Shown piece after piece: positions 1 through 12,418 of a stretch of DNA of 64,000 bases. The stretch comes from Apostichopus japonicus (taxonomy: Eukaryota > Echinodermata > Holothuroidea > Aspidochirotida > Stichopodidae), in NCBI RefSeq assembly GCF_037975245.1, contig NC_092577.1:15514013-15578012 (forward strand), in the 5' to 3' direction. The number at the start of each line of letters is the position of its first letter. The stretch's first letter is position 1. Both the position numbers and the translations under genes were made by a program. The notes beneath the pieces are model-generated. The model did no database searches and was not told the origin of the DNA. It worked only from the letters and a program-made list of their open reading frames with translations.

Positions 1-264
1 ACCAAACAATATGCCTCCCGATTTCAGAGGGTAAAGAGGGGGAGCGAAGACTCTCATGGGATAAGAGTTGTTAAGCAGAGGCTCACTAGTAAACCAACAG
101 AGCAGCAATTAGGCACACGTACAGTTGTAAAAAGAAGTTCGATCCAAAGTGAAGGCGATCCATTCCATGTGGACCCAGTGCCGATCCCGACAGCCCAATG
201 TACAGATGAAGAAGAGAGTCATAACAGTATTACCAGAGTAACAAAGTCATCATTACCAACATAG
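1..264 (+). CDS. Partial open reading frame entering from the left edge, unrecognised
   Basis: Frame 1 is open from the first base to a TAG at 262-264, about 87 codons with no methionine near the start. This suggests the C-terminal part of a gene or exon that begins outside the window. A TTTCAG at 22-27 could be a splice acceptor. The peptide is rich in Lys/Arg early (VKRGSEDSHG, VVKQRLTSKP) and acidic near the end (CTDEEESHNS). I do not recognise a domain. It may be the first part of the DUF6589 gene that follows, or an unrelated last exon. Confidence 0.25.
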   Translation, partial: TKQYASRFQRVKRGSEDSHGIRVVKQRLTSKPTEQQLGTRTVVKRSSIQSEGDPFHVDPVPIPTAQCTDEEESHNSITRVTKSSLPT

Positions 265-928
265 CATTAGCCTACTTCAACATTTAAAAGATTACTGATG
301 AAGACATGCTGCTGGAAGAATTTGTGCCCAGCTGAGTTGTATATGTCATATAATTGAAACCGAGGATGAACTTTATGAATTTCATCGACAGAATTGTCAG
401 TACTGGCCTAGGCTAGATTAGGCCTGGCTTTGTAATTGTCGAATAGTTCTAATCGTCCATTTGTCGATGCTGAGTAATTTTGCAACATTTGGAGTTTGAG
501 GTGTACTATGATGTGCTATCAAATACTGTACTGTACATGTACCTTTGTTCACTAATCATGTTTTTCTCCTGAAGAAAAGCAAATAATTTACTGTTTGAAT
601 AACCTTCACAGCATTGTTTGTTTGTTTGTGACTCTCCATCGTTCCATCATTGAAAATTATTTTGACGCAGGCATTGCTTTTCATTGAGCCAAAACTAGAG
701 AGCAAGTTCTTCATATTTTACTATTTTACTGTATGCTCCAAACAGCTCAACAAGGTACTTGTATACATATAGGCTACAAAAAAATTCCGCCAATTGTGAG
801 ACAGGCCCTGCAATGATGCACAAAATTATTGACGGTGACCATCCTGGACATCAGATAACCAAATTTAACACTGTATACTTCAATCTCCTTCCCAGCTTTT
901 CATCGAACATCCAAAGAGAAGACCAGAG
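265..928. other. Non-coding stretch, nothing recognised
   Basis: AT-rich sequence with no long open frame and no repeat that I can match elsewhere in the window. It could be intron or 3' UTR between the left-edge ORF and the DUF6589-like pseudogene. Confidence 0.3.
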
Positions 929-3900
929 AGCTTTCAGTTCAGTGATGGAAACATCAAAGATGCAGTAACAGCCTTGGCTGAGAAGAAACTCAAGAAAGCT
1001 GTTCAGCACCTGACATCAGAACCAGAAGTGAAGGAGGAGATCCTGACACATAAGTAAAACAGTGGACCAGGAATGTCGAATATTGTGCAGTAGTGCGAAC
1101 CCATCCTTACTGAGGAAATGTTCGCCCCTGGATATTGTGGGCCTCACACAAGAGAACATATTCGCTGAAGCAAAAGAGAAAGCCCCAACCGGGATGAGAC
1201 TTTTGGGAACAATAACCGCCAGCTTCACACATGAGCAGATTACTGAAAGCGAGAAACAAGTTCATGAATGCTCTGGCATACAGGAATGGTGTGCTGCTAC
1301 ATCAATGTGGACTCAGCAGTCGGGTAGGTAGATTCTGATTTTATTCTACAGCGTACAGTAGGAAACCACTTCCAGCTCATCAATGTACCCTGACAGTATG
1401 ATCGTGGATGCACATCGATGCCAACCCATTGTTTTTTGTGGAATTATGCCTGACTGCTGACATATATGCAAGAAAACAGTAGTGAGTCTTGCCTAGAATA
1501 CTTTACGATTCATTACACACTTGTGAGACAGGTGCAGATACAGTACCACAGCCGTATACTGGTGGTGTACAGTGGTAGTGAGTGGTCCCACTACATTAAG
1601 AGGTCCCAAATTTAATCTCTCCGGAGGCACCTGGCTCGTCAAAACCTGTACTCCAGTTGTTGATGTCTTTGTATGTCATTTTGGTGTAGTAGGGGATTGT
1701 GTCTGTTGTTTTACATCAAAGACTTTACATCACATTGAGGTCACATCATTACAGGCACTGCCTGATCCCAGAAGACATTGCAGTACTAAGGTCTACAAAC
1801 TCCAGCGAGTCATTCATTAACAAAATAATTTATTGTTTACACAGCAATGCCTGGATTCCTTGGAGAATGTACATCCCACACTTCGGATGGAACAAGTGAA
1901 GGTTATGTGCACATCGGACTGTTTTGTCTTGAATCTGATGATGTTGTTTCTTCCTGTTTCAGGCTATTACCATCATGAACATATCACTGTGTCAGCACGG
2001 CGGATACAGCTGCTCCTTACCGAGCTCGGGAAGGGTCATGATGAGTCCGTGCAGAATTGGAAAGATGAACTCATCACTAACAGCAAGATGAAAGCCATGG
2101 CTTCAGCTTTGGAGGAGGCTGTTTCAAGACATGACATCAGCGGTAAAAAATTCAATTATGAACTTTCACCTGCTGATATTTCAGTGAACATGGAACCAAC
2201 TGTTGATACTATCCTCTTCAGAGCTGCGAAAGACTCACTATCAACTAGCTTCTGTGAGTCCACATTTGATGACATATGGAGGAGAGTCTGTTCCCTTGTT
2301 CGAGAGGGACATGCTGTTGACAGTGCAGCGAAGGTCATCAAGTCAGAAATTATCAAGCTCACTCCGGACAAGTACCAAATAATTGGGGACAATATTGACC
2401 ATGAAATCAGGGCAAAGCATATGTCTTGAATTCGCCAGAACCAGTCAATTCACTGGTTCAACATGTATGCGGTAAAGGATGCTGTAAGTGGACGAGACTA
2501 TGCCACAACTGAGGCCACAAACATGAATGACATTCCAGAGTCCACCTTCCTACCAACCTCTGAAGATAACACACTGCTGCAAACCGATTTTGCCTTCCTC
2601 TGGTCACGAGTTATTGTGGACTCTATACCTCGTTTGGTAGTTTGGTTTTCGTGCCCAGGTTCTTTCCTGGGTGACTTTTTCTTAAAAAGTACCTGATCTG
2701 GAATCACTGAGGACAGCTGCTGTGTGGCACATCCCCCATCCGTATTCTGAACAGATGCAGCAACCTTCTGAACAGGTAATTAATCCTTGTAAATGTGGTA
2801 ACAGAATGTAATGGGGGAGACAGGGGATCTATCCTGTGCAATGGATGTATTCTTTTATGATTATGATGGTCTGTGAAGCAATTAGGCAATTGCCCCAAGT
2901 ACACAACAATGAAATTCACTGGCAATGAACAATTTTGTGTGTTGGTCAATAACATGCTCCTCTATAATGTCAAGGAAATTACTTATTTAAACCATCTTTA
3001 CCTACAGGTTCCACTGGGCATCACTTGTCGAAATGAAAACAAGTCTGAAGAGATGATAGCCATCTTAGAAAAAATCCACAACAAGTACCTTCCTTGCCTA
3101 GATGATGATGAAGCCACTAAGAAGGTAACTGGCAACAATGAAATGCATTCTGTTAACCATGACAACGCAGTGGACAGACAAAGAAGAAAACATGTTACTC
3201 ATCTCAATGTCTGGAGCAATGAGTACACCTTCCTCAGTAGTGGAGTGTCCTTTTGTGTGACTTGTTGTGATGGCATGGAGAAAATCTGATCTATTCCAGT
3301 TTCATCATCCTGGGAATTCTTGTAATTTAATAATTCTCTCTTAACTTTCAGCTGTTCTTTGGAGGTGACTGATGAACGGTGTCGCAGTGCCCAGAGGGCT
3401 CGAGCCGACGGTGACACTACCCTGCAGAAATTGTCTGGACTTGTTCCCAAATTGGAGGACTGGCATGCTTTCAGGATAGCTTTCCAGGTTGGTAAAATTG
3501 CTGCACCTATTGTACTTCAATATACAATAGTTTATTTTCTGATGCTGACAGACAGGGCGTCACTACGCCTGTGAATGGCCTGGTGCACATATTTTATGGC
3601 GGGCCCTATACTGCAGTTTTGTGAAAAGAAATTTGGTGTTTGGTAATATCGGACGGACGAACATCTGTAACCACATTCTATTTTGTCTTCACTGGAAAGT
3701 TCATCGGTGGGGCAAATTAGACTGGAATTTCATATGCGCATTGCTATTGGCAAATTTCGCCTTGACTGGGGGTGTTCCAAATTGGCGACTGTTCCAAATT
3801 GATAGCGACATACAGTATAACGCTGTAATACCTCGTGATGGACCAGCATCATGTCAAGGAAATAGAAATGAGAGCCAATCTAATGTTTATTATATATGTC

Positions 3901-4317
3901 CTTTCACCACAATAGTTATAGGCATTGATGAAGGTCAACATGCAATCTTGTTCCCGACAATTCACAATATCACTGTCTTATTTCACAGGTTGTCATCAAA
4001 ATTTTACGCAGCCCGGCATCATCAGTCGACAAAGGAACATTTTTCGCTAATGCCAACTGTGTGAATAATTCGAATGCAAAGAAGGATGCACTGCAGTTCT
4101 ATGCTGAAAGTCAAAGAATTCTTCAACATGCACCTTGATGTCTACATCACAGCTGCGACTTTGAGCCATTGGAAGATGGACTCCATCAATGAACCAGAAT
4201 GCAAAATGCATTGAGGTTTCGATGATTTCAATGCACTAGACTTCAGCTTGTTAGTGTAACCAGAACTAGCTGTTACAATAACACTAGTCAGTCTGTACGT
4301 GAGGTCAAAGGTCACCC

Positions 4318-4560
4318 AAATGCAGGTCTACTATTGTATTACAATAGTATAACTCCCAACCTTGATGGACATTTGGTTGTCAAGTTATTGCAAAAATACT
4401 AGTTTTTTACCCCTGATTGACCTTTGTTGACATTGAATCACATGACTGTTATGTTTTGAAACAATCCCTTACCCCATTCACAACTAGTCCCAAAATATCA
4501 ACCTTTTCGGACCCTGTCAATGGTAGTTTCACAAGTTATTGAGAAAAACTAGGCCAACAC
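4318..4560 (+). repeat. Dispersed repeat, copy 1 (inverted partner at 7880-8045)
   Basis: Lies in the large intron of the DUF6589 pseudogene. The part from about 4390 to 4530, including CAACTAGTCCCAAAATATC and GGACCCTGTCAATGG, reappears in reverse orientation at about 7905-8045. No coding capacity. Confidence 0.5.
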
Positions 4561-5039
4561 TACAGCCAACTCCATGAAGTGAAAGCAAATCTCAAGTTCA
4601 CAGGTGCTTGACCTAGTTTCTCCTTGGCAGCTGGCCAAGAAATGTTTTGAAATTCGTGGTACCTGTGCAACTTTCATCCAACCAGAACTACCAATGATCT
4701 ACAAATATTTTCTAGAGAAGGCATGCTTCGCCATTCAAGTGCACTATTCCATCGAAATCACATCAACTGTAGCAAAATATCCATACGGATGAGTGACAAG
4801 TGTGGCAGTAGCTGTAGCATTTTATATATCTATGGTCTGCAAGCAAGCCTTGGAAGACACTGTAACATACACACATGTATGCAATTATGTACATAGCAAT
4901 TCAGGACTTCTAGCGACACACTTAAGTCAATGGGGATATTGTCGCGAGTTCAGATTCAAATCTACGGATGCCCGTAAGATCATTTTCAATTGTCAAAAGG
5001 CTCTCCTATTCTTATGAGGCGAATCGCCCATGTCATCTA

Positions 5040-5395
5040 CTTATAGGCTGGACGATGGGAGAAGTTGACCACTGGTGACCCGAAATGACCTTCGACATCC
5101 ACCAAAAACGATAGGCTTTTTGTACTTAATGTGGTCAACCTACATATCAAAAATGAAATCAGTCCAAGCTTTGTTCGTTGAGATATCATGTTTACAAGCT
5201 TTTCACTATTTGACCCCTGGTGACCTTAAATAACCTCTGACCTACACCAAAAACAATAGGCTTCTTGTACTCAATAAGGTACTCCTATGTACCAAATATG
5301 AGAACTGTCCAAGCTTCCCTTCTTGAGATATCGTGTTTACAAGCTGGGCCTCACAAACGCACACACACACACATACACACACGCGCATGATTGCA
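5040..5395 (+). repeat. Dispersed repeat ending in a CA microsatellite
   Basis: Contains internally repetitive segments (ACACCAAAAACAATAGGC; TTCTTGAGATATCGTG) and finishes in (CA)n at about 5357-5383. A related segment lies in reverse orientation at about 31480-31740. It probably inserted in the intron of the DUF6589 pseudogene. Confidence 0.5.
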
Positions 5396-6659
5396 AAGGT
5401 TACGATTATCATCGAAACCAAAAAGTACTTCCAGAAGAGGTGAAGAATGGTACGCCACAAGAGCAACGGAAGTGGCTGCACCAGAAGTGTTTAGAGCTAG
5501 TTGAGAATTTGGCTATGCTGCCTAGTTTTAAAAGGTTGGAAAGAGTTCAGTCATTCCTTTGCAGGGCAGATGGGTGCACAAAGGTGCTGCAACTCGGAGG
5601 AGCCATGAAAGTCGAGTGCACGGAATAGCAGACCAACACACTGAAGAAAGTCAACGCCAAGAAGAGGATCACAAATCCAACTATGGATGTGCAACAATCG
5701 GTCTCGGTCTTCTCCTGCGTAATGCAGATGATGCAGTTAGAGAAGGAGATGGGGCACGAATAATTCAAGTTTGGAAATTCTTGATGCCTCTATTCAAGTT
5801 GCACAAGCACAACAAATAAGCACTAGCAGCACTGAGACTTCAAGCAGACATTTATAGTCTTCTGCCCGGGGACCTCTCTCATGAACTGATATGGAACAGA
5901 ACTGTAACTAATCGAGGTGGCAAAGGGAGGGACATGTCTAGGGACCTTCGGTTGGAGCACATCAATAACGTTGCCAGACAAGCTCTGAAAGCCCAGGGAG
6001 CAATGAACATATCAGAGACACTAGCACAAAGAGCTGGTTATGCCATTGGCAAGGTTGAAAAGCTCATTACCAATATTGAAAATGATTTGTCTTTGTCAAA
6101 GTCAAAAGGTTACCACAAATCAACATACTGCATGGAGGATTTCCAAACACCCCTCACGCAAGTGTTTGATGAGGCTGACATCTTCACCCCAACTCGGGCA
6201 GATCATTCACTGCTTTTCCCGATTTCAGTCGAGACATTTTGTGGATGTGCGTGCATTCCACCGTTGGATACAACATTACAAGAAACTCTGGAGCAAAGAC
6301 CAGTCCATCACCCTAAGGGCCAGCAGTGAGTGAAGGGAACATTGGCAGGAAGACTGTATGTGCAAAGCCAGTGAATCTTGTAGTTACTCAGAGATATGCA
6401 TTATGCAAGTAGTAGTTACTGATAGGTTTAAGCATGACTTGGCCAAGGACAGAGTTGAGTTCCTTTAGAACAACACACTTGTGGGAGAGACGTGTTCAGT
6501 CATAAACAAATGGTGTTTCCTGAGGCTGTGTGCTTTTGAATGACACTCATAATATGTGACACCATCTGCTGCTATCACACATGCTCTGACCAAGTTTGAG
6601 GCATTGGAATTTTAAAAATAATCATTTTGTAGTCTTACATAGCACTCAGGTCCAGCTAC

Positions 6660-6895
6660 TAACTGCTCAAGACACTTTACAGCACCCCCCCCCCCCCTGC
6701 TCAGTGCTCCTTGAAATCAGGTAGCACTCAGATATTCTCAGGGAGTATGTGGCGTCAACACTGATGGGATTCTGGTTCCCCACAGGACCCCTTCCTTCTA
6801 GCATATGGGTGTTGAGAAGCAATTTGAAATGAATATCTTGCTCAAGGGTAATATGTGGATTTCTCCATGACCTCTGGATCACGAGCTTGAAACCC
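6660..6895 (-). repeat. Degenerate tRNA-derived SINE-like repeat
   Basis: On the minus strand a B-box-like GGGTTTCAAGCTCGTGATCC is followed about 30 bp later by CCTTGAGCAAGATATT. This matches the head and central domain layout of the better-preserved SINE at 32876-33245 (GGTTCGAGTCC, then CCTTGGGCAAGGCG). The 3' side ends in a poly-C/G run of 14 at 6683-6698. Confidence 0.35.
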
Positions 6896-7879
6896 TGACC
6901 GCAAAATCACCAGAATGTAACTAGGTCAGCAATATCAAACTAATTTGAATAATAGGTGCAGCCAGTCCATATACCATATATAGAGAAAGGAAAAGTGTAA
7001 TAAAATTGCTTTTTCAAATTTGATTGTATTTATTAGGTAAAAAGTTTTATGTGGATATCAGCATAATTAAATAGCAGGGACTCTTTTACCTTTAATTCAT
7101 AAATGCCTAAACAACTTTCTGTATAATGGCCGAGTGTATAGAGAGGAGAATTGCTTCAGGATCGAAATGTTAGACAAACACTGGTTTGTTGCCGTGGCAA
7201 TCATGAAGTCATAATTAAAAGAAATGAAGACATGGTGTACATTGCCATGAGTATATGGAAATATGTTTATGGATAAAGAAATGTTTCAAATTGCAAAAGA
7301 ATACTGTACAGTATATATAGCCTACTTGCAATTAGTTACAGCAGTAGTACTGTATATGTTTTCAGACACACCGAGTCTCAATACACACTGTACGTATTTC
7401 TTAAATCATCCAGCTAAATACTTCGAGTAACATGAAAGAATTAGGGATCAATTTTGAGGTACAGTCAAAGTCAATGTTGACACTATAACATAAGAAACCT
7501 TGTCGCTAAGCCTAGCAATATCGTAAGCACTAGGCCTACTACTAATTCTAGCAGTAATGACATGACTGACCAGGGACTAGGCCTAGCGACCTTTCAGGCT
7601 CGCAATAACACTGCGGTTACTACAAGTCCAAACCTGTCGAACAATCATACAATGGGGCTCGGAACCTCTTCAAAAACTGCTCATTCTCAGGCCCAGTAAA
7701 CGTTTGTTTGAACGGTTCATCTACCGACTAGGGATAGACGAGTTCTACTCAAAAGAATGTTAGCTACAGGCAACGTTGCTATAGCCTAACTGTTGTAGCG
7801 TTTACGGACTTTTCAGAACACACACATAGCCCATAGTAAGAGGAAGATCCCTAGTGTTTTTGGTGTCTGCAAAGGTCAG
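6896..7879. other. Non-coding stretch, nothing recognised
   Basis: AT-rich, with no open frame over 60 codons and no identified mobile-element signature. Confidence 0.3.
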
Positions 7880-8045
7880 ATGCCTAAAACCAATATATTA
7901 AAAACAGCAATAACTCCCATTGACAGGGTCCGACATGGTTGACATTTTGGGAGTAGTTGTGAATGAGGTAAGGGATCGTTTCCAAACATAACGGTAATGT
8001 GATCCAAGGTCACCAAAGGTCAATTAATGTTAAAAAACTAGTAGT
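7880..8045 (-). repeat. Dispersed repeat, copy 2 (inverted relative to 4318-4560)
   Basis: CCCATTGACAGGGTCCGACA, TTTTGGGAGTAGTTGTGAAT and GGTCACCAAAGGTCAATTAA are the reverse complement, with substitutions, of the copy at 4390-4530. Confidence 0.5.
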
Positions 8046-8394
8046 TTGGGGGAGAAAATGAGCAAAGAAAAAAATATTTGAATTTTTATAGTTTTTGATG
8101 CTATATTCACATCCCACCGATCAAAAATATCACAAAGTGCCTTTTGATACAAAATCAGATCACAAGTTGTGATCACAAAAGTGTTGGCTATAGTGTTGGT
8201 TACTTTATGGGTACATGTAGGACCACAATTACTTGGACTATTGTTTCACTCTTAATGTTCGTTGGAAGAAAATGCTCAGCCTCCTCATTGACGTCATCAT
8301 CTGTCTCAAATCAAATGAAAGACCGGTACCCCTCGTATTTATCCCCTAAGTATAAACAGGAACAATCTCTGACCAGCAATACAGCTGTGTGAAA

Positions 8395-8482
8395 AGAGAG
8401 GGTAGGACAGTGATCTGAAGGTGATATTAGACTGGCATGCTGGAGGTTTAGAGGTTTGAGTCCCAGCTTGATTGCAGAATCA
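8395..8482 (+). repeat. tRNA-like SINE head fragment
   Basis: GGTTTGAGTCCCAGC at about 8451-8465 is a good Pol III B-box. A weak A-box-like stretch (CAGTGATCTGAAGG) lies about 45 bp upstream. No cloverleaf with a good acceptor stem can be drawn, so this is read as a SINE remnant and not a tRNA gene. Confidence 0.3.
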
Positions 8483-8743
8483 GACTGAAACTTCTACGAA
8501 TGGACGCCTGTTACCTAACCATACAATAAATAACTGATGTTTTATGACTTGGTCAATTGTTTGGGAAACAGGCTCATTTAAGGAAGATCGAAATGCTATG
8601 TACAAACTTTCTCATGTTCTGTGATGTTTGTTGCGATTACAGATACGTATTTTCCGGTTCCACCAGAAATATGCTTCATTTTATACCTATGCACTGTATT
8701 CATGATGCACTATACATGGTTTAACATATACAGGCCTACTATT

Positions 8744-11303
8744 TTCAAAAGCAACAAAAACACCTTTCACGAGGAGAAAGCGCAGTTTAGATGGTAGGTG
8801 GACCAAACCAAGTCCACCGCTCAAGGGGGTCTTATACAGAACGGTCCTTTTGACAAGGTTTGGTTTGCGCTTTCCCCAAATGAAATCAAAAATGATCCTC
8901 TCCAGTCGCACCAAGGCATGATCCGGTGCGGCGATCACCGTACCAGGATACCAAAGGAGAGGAACAATAAACCTATTAATAACTGTAACCTTCCCAGGGA
9001 GGGAGAGCCACCTGTGACTGAATGTGTCGAGCCTTGCCTCCACCTGATCAGTCTTCTCGGCCCAAGTGGTGGCCTCCGGGGCACCATAACCTAGCCCTTT
9101 GGTCTTGGACTTGTTCAGTCTGGCACCAGTAGCCTCTTGGAAGGTGGTCAAAACCTTCGATAAAGGCTTGAAGGAGGCGAGGTCCGACACAATACAAGTG
9201 ACGTCATCGGCATACTGCACGCATTTAACTCTAGCCCCACCCGGTACGTTGAAGGGTCGAAATCCCAAGCATCTGTCCAGCGAGGTACTGAGCGTTTCGC
9301 TGGAGAGAACATACAACAACGGGGAGAGGGGACAACCCTGACGGACACCCCTTCGAACCGGGAAGGGACCAGAAGTTAATCCGTTAACAGTAACAATGCT
9401 CGTGACGTCCTTGTATAGTAACGAGACCCAACGAATATACACGGAATTCAATCCGAAGGACTCTAAGGTTCTGAACAGGAAGTCGTGATCTACCATGTCA
9501 AAGGCCTTTTCCTGGTCCAATGAGACCAGTGCACATGGCAAATCACGAACTTTAACAAACTCGATCAAGTCTCTCATCAACCAGAGGTTATGTTGAATAC
9601 ACTTGCCTCGCACAGCACAAATCTGGAGAGGACCTACAATATCCGGGATCACGTCCGATAAGCGATTTCCTAATGCTTTGGCCAGGATTTTGTAGTCCAC
9701 ATTTACCAGCGTTATTGGACGCCTATTTGTAGGGTCGAAAGGGTCTCCCGACTTTGGGAGGAGAACGATATTTCCAACCCGCTGTGTTTGGCTCATGTAA
9801 TTCAACTGGAAAGCGGTAGCGAACACATCTCTTCAGTCCCCACCGAGGACCTCCCAGTCCTTATAGAACTCTGCCGGGAGGCCATCGGGACCGGGGGACT
9901 TCCCCTTCTTCATCGCTGCTACCGCTCTCCAGAGCTCACCAACGTAGAGGTTCGAGCCCAAGCTATCATTTTTACTCTCAGGGGGGGCCTTGTCTATACC
10001 AGACAACAAGTCCTCCTGGAGATCCTCGCTATCAGAAGCCCTGGAGTACAGGTTCGAAAAGAACGACCCAAATACCCGTAGGACTGCCTGCGGGCTCTCC
10101 ACGACGACCCCACCAGGATGACACACTGCCCTTATTCTGCGGTCAACCACAGACTTGGTGTCGTCCCGGTAAAAACGAATAGTGAGCTTGTCGTCCCGGT
10201 AAAAACGAATAGTGAGCTTCTCGTCCGCCTCAACAAACTGGATTCTGGTACGCACTCGGGCTTCGTGCAGTTTCTCATCGAGAAACACTCCAAGTGCATG
10301 CAGACCAGACGATGAAGAACCATCCCTTGCTCTATTGCACAAGGAATGGAACTTCAATCTCCGTTCGTGAGCTCTCTCAACACAATACCTGATTGCGAAC
10401 TGCTTGATGAGGGACTCGACCTCGTCCCACCAGACTAACGCATTGGGAAAAGCAGGCTTGAGGGACTGTCATTCTCTGTACTTCTCGACAAATTGCTCCT
10501 TGAATTTTTGCTCTTTAACAATTTCCGTGTTCAGCCGCCAAAGTCCCTTCTCCACATGAAAGGACTCCGGCAGCTGCAAGCGCAAAACAACTGCGTCATG
10601 ATCAGATAAAGGACATGAAATAATCGAGCACCGAGATCGAGGAAACCCGCGCGGGGCATGAAACCTGTTGAGTCTGGATGAAACTGATCTGATCCATGTG
10701 GTTTATGCCACGTACAAGCAACCACCTGGGGATTTTGGGACCTCCAAACATCCACAAGATCTCGGTGCTTGACAAACAAGCCTAGCTCAATCATGCCGGT
10801 GGTACAAGTGGTGGACTCTTTCCTCGAACGTCTATCTTAAGCAGAGTGAGGGACGCAGTTGAAGTCCCCCCCACCCCCCCAAGGATACAGTTTGCCCTGC
10901 CCGGTACAAAGGATGGCAAGACCCTGAAAAAATATGTCCTACATGCTGGCCGGTTGGGGGCATACACATTACACACCACCAACTCACCCCGCGTGAGCCT
11001 TAAGTGTATGCACACCACCCGACCATCATGGTCTTTCTGCACATTTCCCACACAATGACAAAGTTTTGGGGAAACCAAAATTACAGTCCCGCAAGATGCC
11101 CCTGATCCAAAGGAGGCATAAAGACCTCCTCCCCGCTCCAAGGACCAAAGATGAACATCAATATCACAAGATATGTGGGTCTCCTGCAAAAGGACGACAT
11201 CCACTTGAAGCAACTTGCAGAACTGTAAAATCCGCCGCCTTTTGGGGGTACCCCTCATCCCATTCACATTAAGGGTGACGAGGGATAAGGTGTCTGGTGT
11301 CAT
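8744..11303 (-). pseudogene. LINE B1 ORF2 (APE endonuclease plus reverse transcriptase), broken
   Basis: Read from 11303 downward. The endonuclease begins with an ATG whose last two bases overlap the ORF1 stop (ATGA). Motifs include VTLNVNGMRG, LLQETHIS and NVYAPNRPA, then a frame break at a C-rich run near 10868-10880 where GDFNC is expected. RT motifs follow: KSPGPDGLPAEFYKD, LPKSGDPFDPTNRRPITLVN, ALVSLDQEKAFDMVDHDFL, GVRQGCPLSPLLYVL and the catalytic QYADDVTCI. A 27-bp tandem duplication near 10160-10217 doubles KLTIRFYRDD in frame. Several frameshifts, and truncation at about 8744, make it non-functional. Confidence 0.85.
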
Positions 11304-12327
11304 AATTTGCGAGGTTTTGATAATACGGGTCTTTTCAGGCCCTTTGCGGTCTTCCCCCTTTTCCTCCAAGCGAGCAGAGTTCTTATCTCCTCGTCAACTA
11401 TGGTCGAGTGGACCCCCCTGTCAGGAACAGGAGGTCCACCAGCGTCCACCGTGTCCGGTATAGCGGAAGCGACTGCGGGCAGGGAAGGGCCACTCGAGTC
11501 AATGAGATCAGTGGCCTGTTTCGTCTCGTCAAACCAATCTGAGGACTCCTTAGCCACAACTTTTAAGGCTGTAGTGCAGTCCTCCATTGGCGAGTCGGAA
11601 TCTGGGCCACTTAAAGTCTCTTGGCCCGTTGACTCTGGCCCGACTAGTATCACCGATAGCGGGCGTAGCTACCGGTGAACCAGTGCAAGCGGCATCCTGC
11701 TCCGCATGCCACTCCGCTAGTACCATCTCTGCCGTTTTGTCCTGCTCTGCCTCAGTGGGCAGGCCGGCGGTCTCGGCAAGTTCGATCAAAGAGGAGGTGG
11801 GACACGAAAGGGGCAACGAAGCCTCCACCGGGGCGCTAGTGTCGGACACTGGGGCGATGAGAGGAGCATCAGGTGTTACGGTGTGAAAGGCCGAGACTGG
11901 GACCGTTTCAACCACGCCCGTAGCCACTCTCGCGGCGTATGAGCGGTCTGGGCATACACGAGCGAGATGGCCCGTTTTCCCACACGAGTTACATACGATA
12001 TCCCCGTTACACTCGGCCAGGGTATGCCCAACCTGTAAACAGCGGCTACACCGCTTATTCGGGCACAACCTGGCCTCATGCCCTTCCAGCCCACACCTCC
12101 AAAAAGTGCGAGGCTGGCCCGGGTATGCAATGTGGGCCCTGTGCCCATTAGCCCACAAGGTAGAGGGGATATCGGACTTGAGTTGAACTCGTCTGGTCCC
12201 GGTCTTTACACTCTCACATGTTCACACATGTCCAGAGGGAGATGGAGGACTGTCACCCACACCGAACTGTCATACGGTGTGACCTTCAGTCCCTCCGCAC
12301 ATCAAAACAATTCATACCCCGGAGAGG
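11300..12327 (-). pseudogene. LINE B1 ORF1 (zinc-knuckle gag-like protein), 3' part
   Basis: Encodes the C-terminal two thirds of an RNA-binding ORF1 protein. Three zinc-knuckle repeats are visible (CGLEGHEARLC, CSRCLQVGHTLAEC, CNSCGKTGHLARVC), followed by an acidic Pro/Ser/Thr-rich tail. Compared with the intact homologue at 62306-63586 it has frameshifts near 11620-11650 and around 12160-12230. The first codons, up to KPLRG, lie about 4.9 kb away at 17228-17367, separated by LINE A1. The start codon there has changed from ATG to ACG. The stop TGA at 11300-11302 overlaps the ORF2 start. Confidence 0.8.
12316..12327. repeat. Target-site duplication of LINE A1, left copy
   Basis: ACCCCGGAGAGG, identical to 17228-17239. 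It belongs to the LINE B1 ORF1 codons for KPLRG and marks the insertion point of LINE A1. Confidence 0.9.
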
Positions 12328-12418
12328 TGCTTTTTACGTGACCCGCCATGCGGGATACAAAACGTCACGGCCAAACGGCACTACCGAACCATCCCATTCT
12401 GACAAACGAAACTAAGGT

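Larger units (their letters stand above)
929..6333 (+). pseudogene. DUF6589-family gene, multi-exon and decayed
   Basis: Successive plus-strand segments match the order of motifs I know from DUF6589 proteins of animals; the function of that family is unknown. Segments: around 958-1331 in mixed frames; exon 1963-2779 (acceptor TTTCAG; GDNIDHEIRAKHMS then NQSIHWFNMYAVKD); exon 3008-3124 (VPLGITCRNENKSEEMI); exon 3352-3488 (LFFGGD, TDERCRSAQRA, LEDWHAFRIAFQ); about 3990-4214 (SSVDKGTFF); and about 5695-6333 (DLRLEHINNVARQAL, AGYAIGKVEKLITN, then FSRFQSRHFVDVRAFHRWI in another frame). Breaks: TGA at 2427-2429 within the conserved HMS..NQSIHWF motif; a frameshift near 2640-2700; a small deletion after FFGGD at about 3366; a frameshift near 4080-4115; TAA at 5817-5819; a frameshift near 6220. 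The donor/acceptor pairs show that this was a genuine spliced gene and not a processed copy. Confidence 0.7.
8744..12327 (-). mobile_element. LINE B1, main body (Tx1-like non-LTR retrotransposon)
   Basis: Minus-strand LINE with a zinc-knuckle ORF1 and an APE-endonuclease/reverse-transcriptase ORF2. Its 5' portion is displaced: the sequence runs from 31203 to 31098, then 17485 to 17228, then 12327 to 8744, because two other LINEs inserted into it. The 3' end is missing. Homology to the sister element stops after VFVAFEN at about 8744, inside the part of ORF2 beyond the RT, so the C-terminal domain and 3' UTR are lost. All reading frames are broken. B3 at 62126-64000 is the same family. Confidence 0.85.

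Noticed and set aside
5242-5481. Minus-strand frame with a run of alternating Cys-Val
   Set aside because: Translation of the CA microsatellite at 5357-5383.
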